Of a stretch of 64,000 nt of DNA, positions 8,127 through 16,991 are shown one piece after another. The number at the start of each line of letters is the position of its first letter. Position 1 is the stretch's first letter. This stretch comes from Actinophytocola sp963840275 (GTDB lineage Bacteria > Actinomycetota > Actinomycetes > Mycobacteriales > Pseudonocardiaceae), in NCBI GenBank assembly GCA_963840275.1, contig CAWIYK010000005.1, positions 2,046,001-2,110,000 of the forward strand, read 5' to 3'. A model generated the notes under the pieces. It saw only the letters and a list, made by a program, of their open reading frames with translations, did not search any database and was not told the DNA's origin. The position numbers and the translations under genes are program-made.

Positions 8127-10531
8127 CCCAGTGTCCCCGGGCCGACTGTGGCGGCACGATCGACGAGGACGGGTTCTGCGACACCTGCGGACTCGAGGCC
8201 CCGGCCGGCACGGCCGCGCCGGTGGCACCGGCACCCGTCCGCAAACCCGTCAGCGCGCCGACCGGCGAGTGTCCCCGCGCCGGCTGCGACGGCACCATCG
8301 AGGACGACGGGTTCTGCGACACCTGCGGACTCGAGGCCCCGGCCGGCACGGCGGCCCGCGTGCCGGACGACGGCCCGGTCAGCACCCGCACCGGCAGCAC
8401 GCGCACCGGCACCATCGCCACCGGCTGGAGCGCGTCGACCGGCGCCGTGAGCAGCTCGTCGCGCCGCGGCTCGGCCCGCTCGTCCACCCGCGGCCTGCTC
8501 GGCGCGGGCCTGGTCGAGGTGCCCAAGGTGCCCTACCGGGACCCGAAGTCGGCCGTGCTGTCGAACCCGAAGGTGCCGGAGGCGAAGCGCTTCTGCAGCA
8601 ACTGCGGCGCGAAGGTCGGCCGCGGCAAGGACGGCCAGGAGGGTCGCACCGAGGGCTTCTGCACCTCGTGCCGGCACCACTTCTCCTTCTCCCCGAAGCT
8701 GTCCCCCGGCGAGATCCTGCACGACCAGTACGAGGTGCTCGGCTGCCTCGCGCACGGCGGTCTCGGCTGGATCTACCTCGCGGTGGACCGCGCGGTCGCC
8801 GACCGCTGGGTGGTGCTGAAGGGCCTGCTGGACTCCGGCGACGCGGACGCGATGGCCGCCGCGGTCGCCGAGCGGCGGTTCCTCGCCGAGGTCGAGCACC
8901 CGAACATCGTCAAGATCCACAACTTCGTGCAGCACCACGACGCCGAGACGAACTCGATGGTCGGGTACATCGTCATGGAGTACGTCGGCGGTCAGTCGAT
9001 CAAGGACATGCTCAAGCAGATCCGCGCGACGCAGGGCCAGGCCGCGTGCCTCCCGCTGGCCCGCGCGATCGCGTTCGTGCTCGAGATGCTGCCCCCGATC
9101 GGCTACCTGCACACGCTCAACCTGCTGTTCTGTGACTTCAAGCCGGACAACGTGATCCAGACCGAGGAGCAGCTCAAGCTGCTCGACCTCGGCGCGGTCC
9201 GGCACATCGACGACGAGGACAGCGCGGTCTACGGCACGGTCGGCTACCAGGCGCCGGAGATCGCGACGACCGGCCCGTCGATCGCGTCCGACCTGTACAC
9301 GATCGGCCGCACGCTCGCGGTGATGACGTTCCCGTTCGACTTCCAGCGCACCTTCCTCGACCGGCTGCCGAACCCGGCCGAGGAGCCGCTGCTCGCCGAG
9401 TTCGACTCCTACTACCGGTTCCTGCTGCGGGCCACCGCGAGTCACCCCGAAGCCCGGTTCGCCTCCGCCGAGGAGATGAAGGACCAGCTCACCGGCGTGC
9501 TGCGCGAGGTGCTGGCCGCCGAGGACGGCCTGCCGCGCCAGGGCCTGTCGACCGAGTTCACCCCGGAGCGGCGCTCGTTCGGCACGGATCCCCAGCTCGC
9601 GCCGCTGCCGGCACTGCCGGGGCTCGTCGCGATGCTGCCGGTGCCGAGGGTGGACGGCACCGACCCGGCCGCCGCGTTCCTCGCGACCGTCACGGCGACC
9701 GAGCCGACGGCGCTGATCGACGAGCTGAACCACGCGCCGCAGGCCACCGCCGAGGTGCGGCTGCGGATCGCCAGGGCGCACATCGAGAACCTCGCCGCCC
9801 CCGACGCGGTCGCCACCGCCCGCCGCCAGCTCGACGAGCTGGCCAAGGACACCGCGCTCGACCTGGAACGGGCCTGGCTGATCGACTGGCACCGGGGCAT
9901 CGCCGCGATGGTCGCGAACGAGCCGAAGGACGCGAGCACGTACCTCGACCGGGTCTACTCGGCGGTGCCGGGCGAGGCCGCGCCGAAGCTCGCGCTCGCC
10001 GTGTGCGCGGAGGCGGTCGGCGACTGGACGACCGCCGACCGGTACTACCGGATCGTCTGGCGCACCGACCGCTCCTACGTGAGCGCCGCGTTCGGGCTGG
10101 CGCGGGCACTGCTGGCCAGGGGTGAGCGGCTCGAGGCGTTCGACGTGCTCAGCTCGGTGCCCGAGACGTCCAACCACCACGTGACCGCACGCCTCGCCGC
10201 CGCCTCCGCACGGGTGAAGGGCGTCCCGCCCGCCGAGCTGACCGAGGACGACCTGGTCGCCGCCGGCGGCCTGCTCGAGGACGTCGAGCTCGACGCGGAG
10301 CGCAGGGCGTTCGCCTCCGGGCAGCTGCTGAACGCCGCGTTCGGGTGGGTCGCGGGCGGCCACGGGCAGGCGGCGCGACGCACTGTGCTTGGCTGCCCGT
10401 TGACGGACAACGATCTGCGGATCGCGCTGGAGAGCTGTTACCGGACGCTCGCGCGGCACGCGAACAACACGAGGGAGCGCATCGCCTTGGTGGACAGCGC
10501 CAACCAGATCCGGCCGAGGACGTGGGTGTGA
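8123..10531 (+). CDS. pknG: Serine/threonine protein kinase PknG with duplicated zinc ribbon
   Basis: An 802-residue soluble kinase, slightly longer than the roughly 750-residue mycobacterial PknG. Two near-identical zinc ribbons (Cys4/9/18/21 and again 46 residues later) open the protein. A rubredoxin-like site follows (FCSNCG near 157-162, FCTSC near 177). The kinase domain starts about residue 206 with a glycine loop AHGGLGW; the catalytic loop is CDFKPDN (Asp338) in place of HRD, and DLG (Asp355) replaces DFG, both PknG hallmarks. The C-terminal 280 residues are helical TPR-like repeats. PknG controls glutamate/2-oxoglutarate metabolism in relatives. It overlaps the coiled-coil gene upstream by four bases. 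Confidence 0.93.
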   Translation: MTQCPRADCGGTIDEDGFCDTCGLEAPAGTAAPVAPAPVRKPVSAPTGECPRAGCDGTIEDDGFCDTCGLEAPAGTAARVPDDGPVSTRTGSTRTGTIATGWSASTGAVSSSSRRGSARSSTRGLLGAGLVEVPKVPYRDPKSAVLSNPKVPEAKRFCSNCGAKVGRGKDGQEGRTEGFCTSCRHHFSFSPKLSPGEILHDQYEVLGCLAHGGLGWIYLAVDRAVADRWVVLKGLLDSGDADAMAAAVAERRFLAEVEHPNIVKIHNFVQHHDAETNSMVGYIVMEYVGGQSIKDMLKQIRATQGQAACLPLARAIAFVLEMLPPIGYLHTLNLLFCDFKPDNVIQTEEQLKLLDLGAVRHIDDEDSAVYGTVGYQAPEIATTGPSIASDLYTIGRTLAVMTFPFDFQRTFLDRLPNPAEEPLLAEFDSYYRFLLRATASHPEARFASAEEMKDQLTGVLREVLAAEDGLPRQGLSTEFTPERRSFGTDPQLAPLPALPGLVAMLPVPRVDGTDPAAAFLATVTATEPTALIDELNHAPQATAEVRLRIARAHIENLAAPDAVATARRQLDELAKDTALDLERAWLIDWHRGIAAMVANEPKDASTYLDRVYSAVPGEAAPKLALAVCAEAVGDWTTADRYYRIVWRTDRSYVSAAFGLARALLARGERLEAFDVLSSVPETSNHHVTARLAAASARVKGVPPAELTEDDLVAAGGLLEDVELDAERRAFASGQLLNAAFGWVAGGHGQAARRTVLGCPLTDNDLRIALESCYRTLARHANNTRERIALVDSANQIRPRTWV
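8168..8352 (+). repeat. 138-bp tandem duplication inside pknG
   Basis: The 47 bases from 8168 recur exactly from 8306, 138 bp later, and the bases before each copy are also similar. Each copy encodes one CPR..C...GFCDTCGLEAPAG zinc ribbon plus linker. The exact identity at synonymous positions indicates a recent in-frame duplication of 46 codons. Confidence 0.85.
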
Positions 10532-10532
10532 C

Positions 10533-11554
10533 GTGACGGTGACGACCTCCTGTCCGACCTGCGGCGAGCCGGTCGGGGCGAAGGACCGGTTCTGCGAGGG
10601 CTGCGGGCAGAGCCTGCTGGTGCGCAGGACGCCGCTCGGCGGTCCGCTCAGCGAGGACGCGACGAGCGGCAAGTGCGTGGGGTGCGGCGGCGCGAACCTC
10701 GGCGACGAGGGGTTCTGCGAGGACTGCGGCCGCGCCCAGCCGACCGGGCGGGACCGCATGGAGTGCGACCTCGGCATGGTCGTCGGGGTCAGCGACAAGG
10801 GCCGCAGGCGCGCCCGCAACGAGGACTCGATGGCGTTCGGCACCGTGCTCGGCGCGGACGCCCCGCCGACGGTCGTCGCGGTCGTGTGCGACGGCGTCGC
10901 CACCTCCGACCGGGCCGACAACGCCTCCCAGCTCGCCGTCGACGAGGCCACCGGGGTGCTGCTCGACGCGGTGCTCGAGGGCGCGGGCGCCGAGTCGGCC
11001 ACGAAGGCCGCGGTCGCGCGTGCGATCGAGGTGGTCGCCGAGCTGGCCGACCCCGCGGTGCCGGGCACCGCGCCCTCGTGCACGTTCGTCTCCGCGGTCG
11101 TGACGCCGACCGACGCGACCATCGGCTGGGTCGGCGACAGCCGCGTGTACTGGCTCGCCGCCCGGACGGTTCAGATGCGCGATGCTCCTCCCGCCCGCTG
11201 ACCGTCGACGACACGGTCGCCGCCGAGCTCGTCGCGGAGGGCATGCCGGAGGAGCAGGCACTCACGGTGCCCCAGGCGCACGCGCTGTCGAAGTGGATCG
11301 GCGCGGACGCCGGCGAGATCGAGCCGAGGGTCGTCACCATCCAGCCGAACGGCCCCGGGCACGTGCTGCTGTGCAGCGACGGACTGTGGAACTACCTGCC
11401 GGACGCGCAGGTGCTGGCCGACGCCATGACCGCGTCTCCTGGCGGCATGGCGGCCGCCACCGAGCTGACCAGGCTCGCGCTGGAGCTGGGCGGCCACGAC
11501 AACATCACGACGGTCCTCGTGCCGTTCCCTCCCGTCGACAGGAGTGAATCATGA
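10533..11554 (+). pseudogene. PP2C-type protein phosphatase with zinc ribbons, frameshifted
   Basis: The first frame (GTG at 10533, stop at 11201) encodes two zinc ribbons (CPTCGEPV..FCEGCG and CVGCGGAN..FCEDCG) and the first half of a PP2C fold: GVSDKGRRRARNEDS, VVCDGVA and IGWVGDSRVYWLA. The second half (LTVDDTVAAELVAEG, LSKWIGAD, LLCSDGLWNYL, DNITTVL) continues in another frame to 11554. A single missing base near 11155-11175, probably in the CCC run, explains the break. The repaired protein would have about 340 residues. As the cognate phosphatase of PknG it would reverse its phosphorylations; this partnership is inference. The end overlaps the VWA gene start. Confidence 0.85.
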
Positions 11555-12891
11555 GTGGGCAGCCGGACTTCGCGGTCGAGGTCTACCAGAACGAGTACCT
11601 CTCGGCCGGTGCCACCGAGGTCAACGCGATCGTCACGGTCACCGCGTCCGGCGCGGCGACCGGGCCCGCGACCGGACCGGTCTCCTCGGCCGGCGCGGCC
11701 GCCGAGGTGATCATCGTGGACTGCTCCGGCTCGATGCACGTGCCGCGCACGAAGCTCTCCTCGGCGAAGGCGGCGACCGCCGCGGCCATCGACACGCTGC
11801 GCGACGGCGTCGAGTTCGCGGTCGTCGCCGGCACCGACGAGGCCCACCTGGTGTTCCCCTACCAGCACGGCCTGGTCGTGTCGTCGCCACAGACCCGCGC
11901 GGAGGCCAAGGCAGCGGTCTCGAAGCTGGCGGCCAACGGCGGCACGGCGATCGGCCGGTGGCTGCAGCTCGCCGACTCGCTGTTCGCGACCTCGCAGTCG
12001 ACCATGCGGCACGCGATCCTGCTGACCGACGGCCAGAACATGCACGAGACGCCGCGTCAGCTCGCCCGCACGCTGCAGGAGGTCACCGGCCACTTCGTGT
12101 GCGACTGCCGCGGTGTGGGCACCGACTGGGAGGTCAAGGAGCTGCGCACGGTCGCCGACGCGCTCCTCGGCACCGTCGACATCATCGCCGAGCCGGAGGA
12201 CCTGGAGGCCGACTTCCGCGCGATGGCCGCTTCGGCCATGGACAAGGCGGTCGCCGACGTCGCGCTGCGGCTGTGGACGCCGCAGGGCGCGACGATCAAG
12301 TTCGTGAAGCAGGTCGAGCCGACACTGACCGACCTCACCGGGCGGCGCGCCGAGGTGCCGCCGCGCAGCGGGGACTACCCGACCGGGTCGTGGGGCTCCG
12401 AGACCCGCGATTATCACGTCTGCGTGCGGGTCCCGGCCGCCGGGACGGGCGAGAAGATGTTGGCCGGGCGGGTGAGCCTGGTGATCCCCGGCGGGGACGG
12501 CGCGGAGGACAAGGTCCTCGGCAAGGGCAAGATCCTCGCCGTGTGGACCGACGACGAGGCCCTGTCGGCCAAGATCAACCGCGAGGTCGCGCACTACACC
12601 GGTCAGGCCGAGCTCGCCGACGCCATCCAGGAGGGCCTGGAGGCGCGCAAGGCCGGCGACGTCGAGACCGCGACCGCGAAGCTGGGCCGCGCGGTGCAGC
12701 TCGCGACCGAGACCGGTCACTCCGACACGGCGAAGCTGCTGTCGAAGGTGGTCGACGTCGAGGACGCGCGGACCGGCACGGTGCGGCTCAAGCGCAAGGT
12801 CGCCACCGTGGACGAGATGACCCTCGACACCAGGTCCAGCAAGACGATGCGGGTACGCAAGAAGGCGTCGTCCGAGTCCGAGGAGGCCTGA
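11551..12891 (+). CDS. VWA domain protein of the pknG operon
   Basis: A 446-residue cytoplasmic protein with a von Willebrand A domain over about residues 45-220. The metal-ion-dependent adhesion site is complete: DCSGS (DxSxS), the Thr in NGGTAIG and the Asp in LLTDGQN. The C-terminal half is beta-rich and then helical (about 350-446), ending with a Lys/Ser/Glu-rich tail that could be a phospho-acceptor. The start overlaps the phosphatase stop (ATGA). It probably recruits partners in a metal-dependent way for the kinase/phosphatase pair. Confidence 0.85.
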   Translation: MSGQPDFAVEVYQNEYLSAGATEVNAIVTVTASGAATGPATGPVSSAGAAAEVIIVDCSGSMHVPRTKLSSAKAATAAAIDTLRDGVEFAVVAGTDEAHLVFPYQHGLVVSSPQTRAEAKAAVSKLAANGGTAIGRWLQLADSLFATSQSTMRHAILLTDGQNMHETPRQLARTLQEVTGHFVCDCRGVGTDWEVKELRTVADALLGTVDIIAEPEDLEADFRAMAASAMDKAVADVALRLWTPQGATIKFVKQVEPTLTDLTGRRAEVPPRSGDYPTGSWGSETRDYHVCVRVPAAGTGEKMLAGRVSLVIPGGDGAEDKVLGKGKILAVWTDDEALSAKINREVAHYTGQAELADAIQEGLEARKAGDVETATAKLGRAVQLATETGHSDTAKLLSKVVDVEDARTGTVRLKRKVATVDEMTLDTRSSKTMRVRKKASSESEEA

Positions 12892-12898
12892 GCCGGTC

Positions 12899-13591
12899 AT
12901 GGCAACCTGTCCGCAGGGCCACGAGTCGGAGGACGACGAGTTCTGCGACGTGTGCGGCCGGGAGATGGGTGGCGCTGCCGCGCCCGCGTCCGCTCCCTCG
13001 GCCGCTCCCCCCGCCCCGGAACCCGAGCTGCCGCCGGCCGGCGCGACGTGCAAGGCGTGCGGCGCCGCGCTCGCCGGCCGGTTCTGCGAGGCGTGCGGCC
13101 ACGACTCGCTCGCCGCGCTGCCACCGGCCGCCGCTGTCGTGCCGGAGCCGGTGCCCGCCGCGCCGACCGACCGGCTGCCCGAGGCGACCGGCTGGACCGC
13201 GACGGTGACCGCGGACCGCGCCTACTACGACTCGGTGATGGCGGTCGACGGCCCCGACGCCGGCGGCATCCAGTTCCCGCCGTTCTGCCCGGATCGGCAT
13301 TTTCCGTTGCAGGGCAAGCAGATCAGCATCGGCCGGCAGAGCCGCACCCGAGGCATCAGCCCGGACATCGACCTGCTCGGGCCGCCGGAGGACCCCGGCG
13401 TCTCGCACCTGCACGCGCTGCTGATCGCGCAACCGGACGGCTCGTGGTCGGTGGTGGACCTCGACTCCGCGAACGGCACGGTGCTCAACGACGAGCCGAA
13501 CCCGTTGCGCCCCAACACCCCGAGGCCCCTCGCCGACGGTGACCGGGTCTACCTCGGCGCCTGGACCCGGATCACGCTACGCCGCGCCTGA
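12899..13591 (+). CDS. FHA domain protein with zinc ribbons
   Basis: A 230-residue protein: two N-terminal zinc ribbons (CPQGH..FCDVCG and CKACG..FCEACG), a Pro/Ala-rich linker, and a C-terminal forkhead-associated domain from about residue 125. Phosphothreonine-binding residues are visible in ISIGRQSRTRG, in SHLHA and in DLDSANGTVLND. It is the natural reader of PknG phosphorylation. It starts 7 nt after the VWA gene and ends the operon, overlapping the convergent DUF397 gene by 15 bases. Confidence 0.9.
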   Translation: MATCPQGHESEDDEFCDVCGREMGGAAAPASAPSAAPPAPEPELPPAGATCKACGAALAGRFCEACGHDSLAALPPAAAVVPEPVPAAPTDRLPEATGWTATVTADRAYYDSVMAVDGPDAGGIQFPPFCPDRHFPLQGKQISIGRQSRTRGISPDIDLLGPPEDPGVSHLHALLIAQPDGSWSVVDLDSANGTVLNDEPNPLRPNTPRPLADGDRVYLGAWTRITLRRA

Positions 13592-13816
13592 CACGGCGGT
13601 AAGGAAGCGCCGCCACGTGCCGGCGGGAAGGGTCAGCACCGGTCCGGCGGCGTTCTTGGAGTCGCGGACAGCCGCGTCCTGGTCGCCCAATGCCACCTCG
13701 ACGCAGTCTGTCTGGGCACCTTCGCTGACGCTGCTCTTCCTCCACGCCACCTCCACGCAGCTTGTCTGGGGCCCTTCACTAAAGCTGCTCTTCCTCCAGC
13801 TCGTAGATGCCGGCAT
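13577..13816 (-). CDS. DUF397 protein with duplicated N-terminal motif
   Basis: A 79-residue DUF397 protein. These are the usual small partners of XRE/DUF5753 regulators in actinomycetes. The ATG at 13816 gives the typical MPASTSWRKSSFSEG start and lies inside the 3' end of the regulator gene (38-nt overlap), with GGGAG upstream. The first motif is duplicated: WRKSSFSEGPQTSCVEVA is followed directly by WRKSSVSEGAQTDCVEVA, from a 54-bp tandem repeat (13691-13744 and 13745-13798). The rest (VALGDQDAAVRDSKN, FLTAV) is canonical. Confidence 0.88.
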   Translation of the reverse strand: MPASTSWRKSSFSEGPQTSCVEVAWRKSSVSEGAQTDCVEVALGDQDAAVRDSKNAAGPVLTLPAGTWRRFLTAVSGAA

Positions 13817-14684
13817 CGCGCCTGAGACTCCCTCGATCGAGTGCGTCAGCCAGTTCGGCTGCGAACGCCCTCGATTGTCCCTCATCCAGCGCGACCGAGG
13901 CGAGATCGGGCAGAAGCCGGCGATAATCCGCCACGAAGTCCTTGTCTTCGAGGAACACGCCGTTCCACGCGGACGAGAAGTAGACCAGCGGGTTGTGGTC
14001 GCGGTACTCGAACAACTGGAACGACCCGCCGAAGAGTCCCCGCTCGCCTGCGGATGCGGGAAGCACCCGCAGGCTCACATGCGGGAGCGCCGCCATCAGG
14101 ACCAGCTTGAGCAGTTGCTCATGCATGATCGCCCTGTTGCCGACCTGCAACCGGAGCGCTTGCTCGTGCACAAAGAAGGTGAACCATCCCGGCGTCGGCC
14201 GGTGCAAGACCTGCTGTCGATCACCTCGCCTCCGAACCGCGGCATCGATGGCCTCCCCCGACAGAGTCGGGGTGCGCTCCATCCACGCCCGGGCATAGCC
14301 CCGGGTCTGCAACAGCCCGGGTACGACCATTGGCTCGTAGCCGACCCAACGATCCGTCGTGGCTTCGTGATAGATCAGTGAGCTGAACGAGTCCGCCAGC
14401 CATTCGCCGTGCGAGGCGACCCAGTAACCCAGCTTGCGTTCGGCGTCGCGGCAGAGGTCGAGAATCTCCCTGGCCTCCGTCGCGAAGACCTTGCAGGCGG
14501 CGAGATAGTGGATGGCGTCGACCACACTGATCTCCGCGTGCCCCAGCTCCACTCGCGACACCTTGCTGCGATGCCATCCGGTGACACGCCCGATGTCGTC
14601 GCCGGTGAGGCCGGCCACCTCGCGGCGTTTGCGCAGTTCCGCGCCCAGCTCCCGGTAGCACGCACTCGCGTTGCCTCGTCCCAT
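13779..14684 (-). CDS. XRE-family regulator with DUF5753 domain
   Basis: A 301-residue helix-turn-helix protein. The N-terminal HTH covers about residues 8-65 (LRKRREVAGLTGDD, WHRSKVSRVELGHA). The rest is the DUF5753 ligand-binding-like domain with VPGLLQTRGYARA and FFVHEQALRLQVG. The ATG at 14684 is chosen because it places the HTH at the usual distance; GTG at 14693 is an alternative. It is co-transcribed with the overlapping DUF397 gene. These pairs control development or secondary metabolism in Streptomyces; the target here is unknown. Confidence 0.88.
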   Translation of the reverse strand: MGRGNASACYRELGAELRKRREVAGLTGDDIGRVTGWHRSKVSRVELGHAEISVVDAIHYLAACKVFATEAREILDLCRDAERKLGYWVASHGEWLADSFSSLIYHEATTDRWVGYEPMVVPGLLQTRGYARAWMERTPTLSGEAIDAAVRRRGDRQQVLHRPTPGWFTFFVHEQALRLQVGNRAIMHEQLLKLVLMAALPHVSLRVLPASAGERGLFGGSFQLFEYRDHNPLVYFSSAWNGVFLEDKDFVADYRRLLPDLASVALDEGQSRAFAAELADALDRGSLRRDAGIYELEEEQL

Positions 14685-14792
14685 GTCCAGCACGGTACGA
14701 CCATCGGCGGCCGTTTCCTTGTGCCACACGCGCAACACCACCCCAACGGATGCCGTGTGCCGGCCCGGCGAAGATCTTGTAGCTTGCTGACG

Positions 14793-15677
14793 GTGCAGAA
14801 CCTGACGACGAGCCAGTACGTACGGGTACAGAACCTGGTCCGGCGCAGCCCGGTGTTCATCGGCATGCGAGTCGTGGTCAACGACTCCGAGGTCGAGGTG
14901 CTGGAGCCGGAGGACCTGGTGCTGGGGCTCCACCCGGTGGTGGAGGCGGTGGCCGGCGCCCCGCCGGACGAGTGGCCGAGCCTCGTCGACGAGTGCCTCG
15001 AGCGGATGATGCGCGCGGTCACGGACAACTCGCCGGAGCTGGACGGCCCGACCGAGCAGGTGCTGGACCGCATCTACGCGCGGCTGCGCCCGATCGACGG
15101 CAGCCCGACCGAGTGGTGGCGGTACGCCCGCGAGGTGGCCCCCGGCCTGCTCATCGTGCTGGCGCTGGATCACCCGCACCACATCGCCATCCTCAACGAC
15201 GAGCAGGTCCACCGGCACGGCTTCGACGTCCTCATGGCGGCCGGCCTCGACAACCTGTGCGGGCAGCTGCCGGAGACGTACGCCACCGACGACCAGGTCT
15301 ACATCCTGAGCGGCGAGGAGTACGTGGCGTCGACCGTGCTGGTGATCCAGTGGGTGGTGGAGGTCGTGACCGGCGACCCCGAGGTCCCGCACGGCGTGCT
15401 GGTCGCGACGCCCGACCACACCACACTGATCTTCCACGTGCTGCGCGACGGCGCCGGCGCCCGCCACGCGCTCGGCGAGATGGCCAGGCTGGCCGCCGAC
15501 CAACACGAGGCGGGCCGCCAGCCGCTGAGCCCGCACGTGCACTGGTGGCGCCCGGGCTCTGGCTACCTGGAACCGGTGGCCCACGCCTCCGCCGACAGCG
15601 GCGTGATCGGCTCGGACCTGATCACTCAGTACCCACCGGACTTCGCGGAGCTGCTGGCAGAGCTGGACCGGCTGTGA
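14793..15677 (+). CDS. Conserved hypothetical protein
   Basis: A soluble protein of about 294 residues that I do not recognise. The codon usage is typical of the region. It contains an acidic N-terminal third, a His-rich segment LALDHPHHIAILNDEQVHRH, and HVHWWRPGSGYLEPV near the end. The start is uncertain: GTG at 14793 is preceded at 7 nt by TAGCTT, a possible -10 for a leaderless message; TTG at 14784 is another option. It diverges from the XRE gene and ends in a strong bidirectional hairpin. Confidence 0.65.
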   Translation: MQNLTTSQYVRVQNLVRRSPVFIGMRVVVNDSEVEVLEPEDLVLGLHPVVEAVAGAPPDEWPSLVDECLERMMRAVTDNSPELDGPTEQVLDRIYARLRPIDGSPTEWWRYAREVAPGLLIVLALDHPHHIAILNDEQVHRHGFDVLMAAGLDNLCGQLPETYATDDQVYILSGEEYVASTVLVIQWVVEVVTGDPEVPHGVLVATPDHTTLIFHVLRDGAGARHALGEMARLAADQHEAGRQPLSPHVHWWRPGSGYLEPVAHASADSGVIGSDLITQYPPDFAELLAELDRL

Positions 15678-15720
15678 AAGGCGCGTTCGGGGCGTGGTGC
15701 GTCCCGAACGCGCCTTTCAC
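15674..15720. terminator. Bidirectional terminator, perfect 18-bp inverted repeat
   Basis: GTGAAAGGCGCGTTCGGG (15674-15691) and its exact reverse complement (15703-15720) flank an 11-nt loop. It lies between two convergent genes, starting at the stop codon of the first. The arms carry AAAG/CTTT at their base, so either strand yields a hairpin followed by a short U-rich end. Confidence 0.85.
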
Positions 15721-15725
15721 AGCAT

Positions 15726-16991
15726 CTACCCCACGGAGATGCTGCCGTCGCCCTGCCGGACGCACGCGACCTGCCGGTTGCCGGTGGTCGCCGCGCCGGC
15801 GAGGCACTGCCCGAGCACGCCGTAGCCGTTCGCGTTGGGGTGCCACGACTCCTGGCACGTCTGGAAGTACGTGACACAGGTGTTCGCGATCCCCTGGATG
15901 GCGATCTTGTCGTAGCCCGACAGGCTGGTGACGAACGTGCCGCTCGGGCCGTCCATCAGCCGGATCGGCGTGGCGAGCGCGTTGTCGGGGCTGCCGTCCT
16001 GCTCGCACAGCCGCGCGCCGTTGAACGCGCCCTGGACGTTCAGGTACACCAGGTCCGCGTTCGGGAACTCGGCCGACAGCGTGGTGTGCGTCGAGCGGAC
16101 GATGTTGCCGAGGCCCTGGGAGAACAGGTGTCCGGCGGCGAGGCTCGCGCGGTGCGCGGGGCAGCCGGCGGCGTACCGCTCGGCGCCGAGCGCGCGGAAC
16201 TTGTCGCGGTCGTCGGCGCGGCTGTCCTCCTCGTGGTAACCCGGGGCGTAGTCGGCCGGCAGCGGGTTCGTGTAGTCCTGGAACACGATGCGGTGCTGGC
16301 CGTCGGTGTCGACCTGGTCGAGCGTCGTGAGGAGCTGGCGCAGCGCGTCCGTGGTCTCGGTGGTCGCCGCCGCCAGCTCGGCGTCGGTGGCCAGGTCCGA
16401 GATGTTGCACGGCTCCTGCGGCACGTCGCCGCCGAGGTAGGCCCAGAACTCCCACCAGCCGGTCCACGCGTCGGCGATGAACCTGTTGGCGCACACCGAA
16501 GCCGCGTCGCCGAAGGTGAAGGAGCTGTTGTTCGAGCCGAGCCCGACGAGCACGAGGTCGATGTCGTGGGTCTGCGCGACGCCGCGGAGCTGGTCGAGCT
16601 GCGCGGGGACCGTGCGGCCCTTCTCGCGGCTCGCGGACGCGTTGGCGATGTCGTGCGGCTGACCGCCGGAGCACGCGAGGTTGAAGCGGTCCTGGATGTC
16701 GGGCAGCGTGGCGCGGAACAGCGACGCGTTCGGCGACCGGTGACAGAAGTAGGCGTTGTCGTTCGCGGCCGACCAGCCCGGGAAGCCTTGGGAGACACCG
16801 TTGACGTCGGTCACGGCCGAGTAGCCGCCACCGCCCTCACCGGAGATGAAGCTGTCCCCGAGCGCGACGGCGGCGGTGGGCAGGGCGGCGGGTTGGGCGG
16901 CTGGCTGGGCCGCGATCGCGGGCAGCACCACCGCGGCGGTGACGGTGACGGCGGCGCCGGCCGCCACCAGGGAACGTCGAAGCAGGGACAT
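15726..16991 (-). CDS. Secreted GDSL/SGNH-family esterase
   Basis: A 421-residue secreted hydrolase. The ATG at 16991 has GGGAGG upstream and gives a signal peptide (MSLLRRSLVAAGAAV, then a cleavage region near AIAAQ). The nucleophile block is GDSFISGEG (Ser47); GLGSNNSS supplies the oxyanion-type residues, and the Asp-x-x-His equivalent is in SWHPNANGY near residue 380. Several cysteines in the mature part fit disulfides of Streptomyces-type SGNH lipases. Substrate unknown; probably lipid or acetylated polysaccharide. Confidence 0.88.
   Translation of the reverse strand: MSLLRRSLVAAGAAVTVTAAVVLPAIAAQPAAQPAALPTAAVALGDSFISGEGGGGYSAVTDVNGVSQGFPGWSAANDNAYFCHRSPNASLFRATLPDIQDRFNLACSGGQPHDIANASASREKGRTVPAQLDQLRGVAQTHDIDLVLVGLGSNNSSFTFGDAASVCANRFIADAWTGWWEFWAYLGGDVPQEPCNISDLATDAELAAATTETTDALRQLLTTLDQVDTDGQHRIVFQDYTNPLPADYAPGYHEEDSRADDRDKFRALGAERYAAGCPAHRASLAAGHLFSQGLGNIVRSTHTTLSAEFPNADLVYLNVQGAFNGARLCEQDGSPDNALATPIRLMDGPSGTFVTSLSGYDKIAIQGIANTCVTYFQTCQESWHPNANGYGVLGQCLAGAATTGNRQVACVRQGDGSISVG

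Noticed and set aside
8066..11122. A 1018-codon open frame on the minus strand
   Set aside because: It lies opposite pknG and its neighbours, which have clear domains. Antisense frames stay open because of extreme GC; its composition is low-complexity Arg/Gly/Val.
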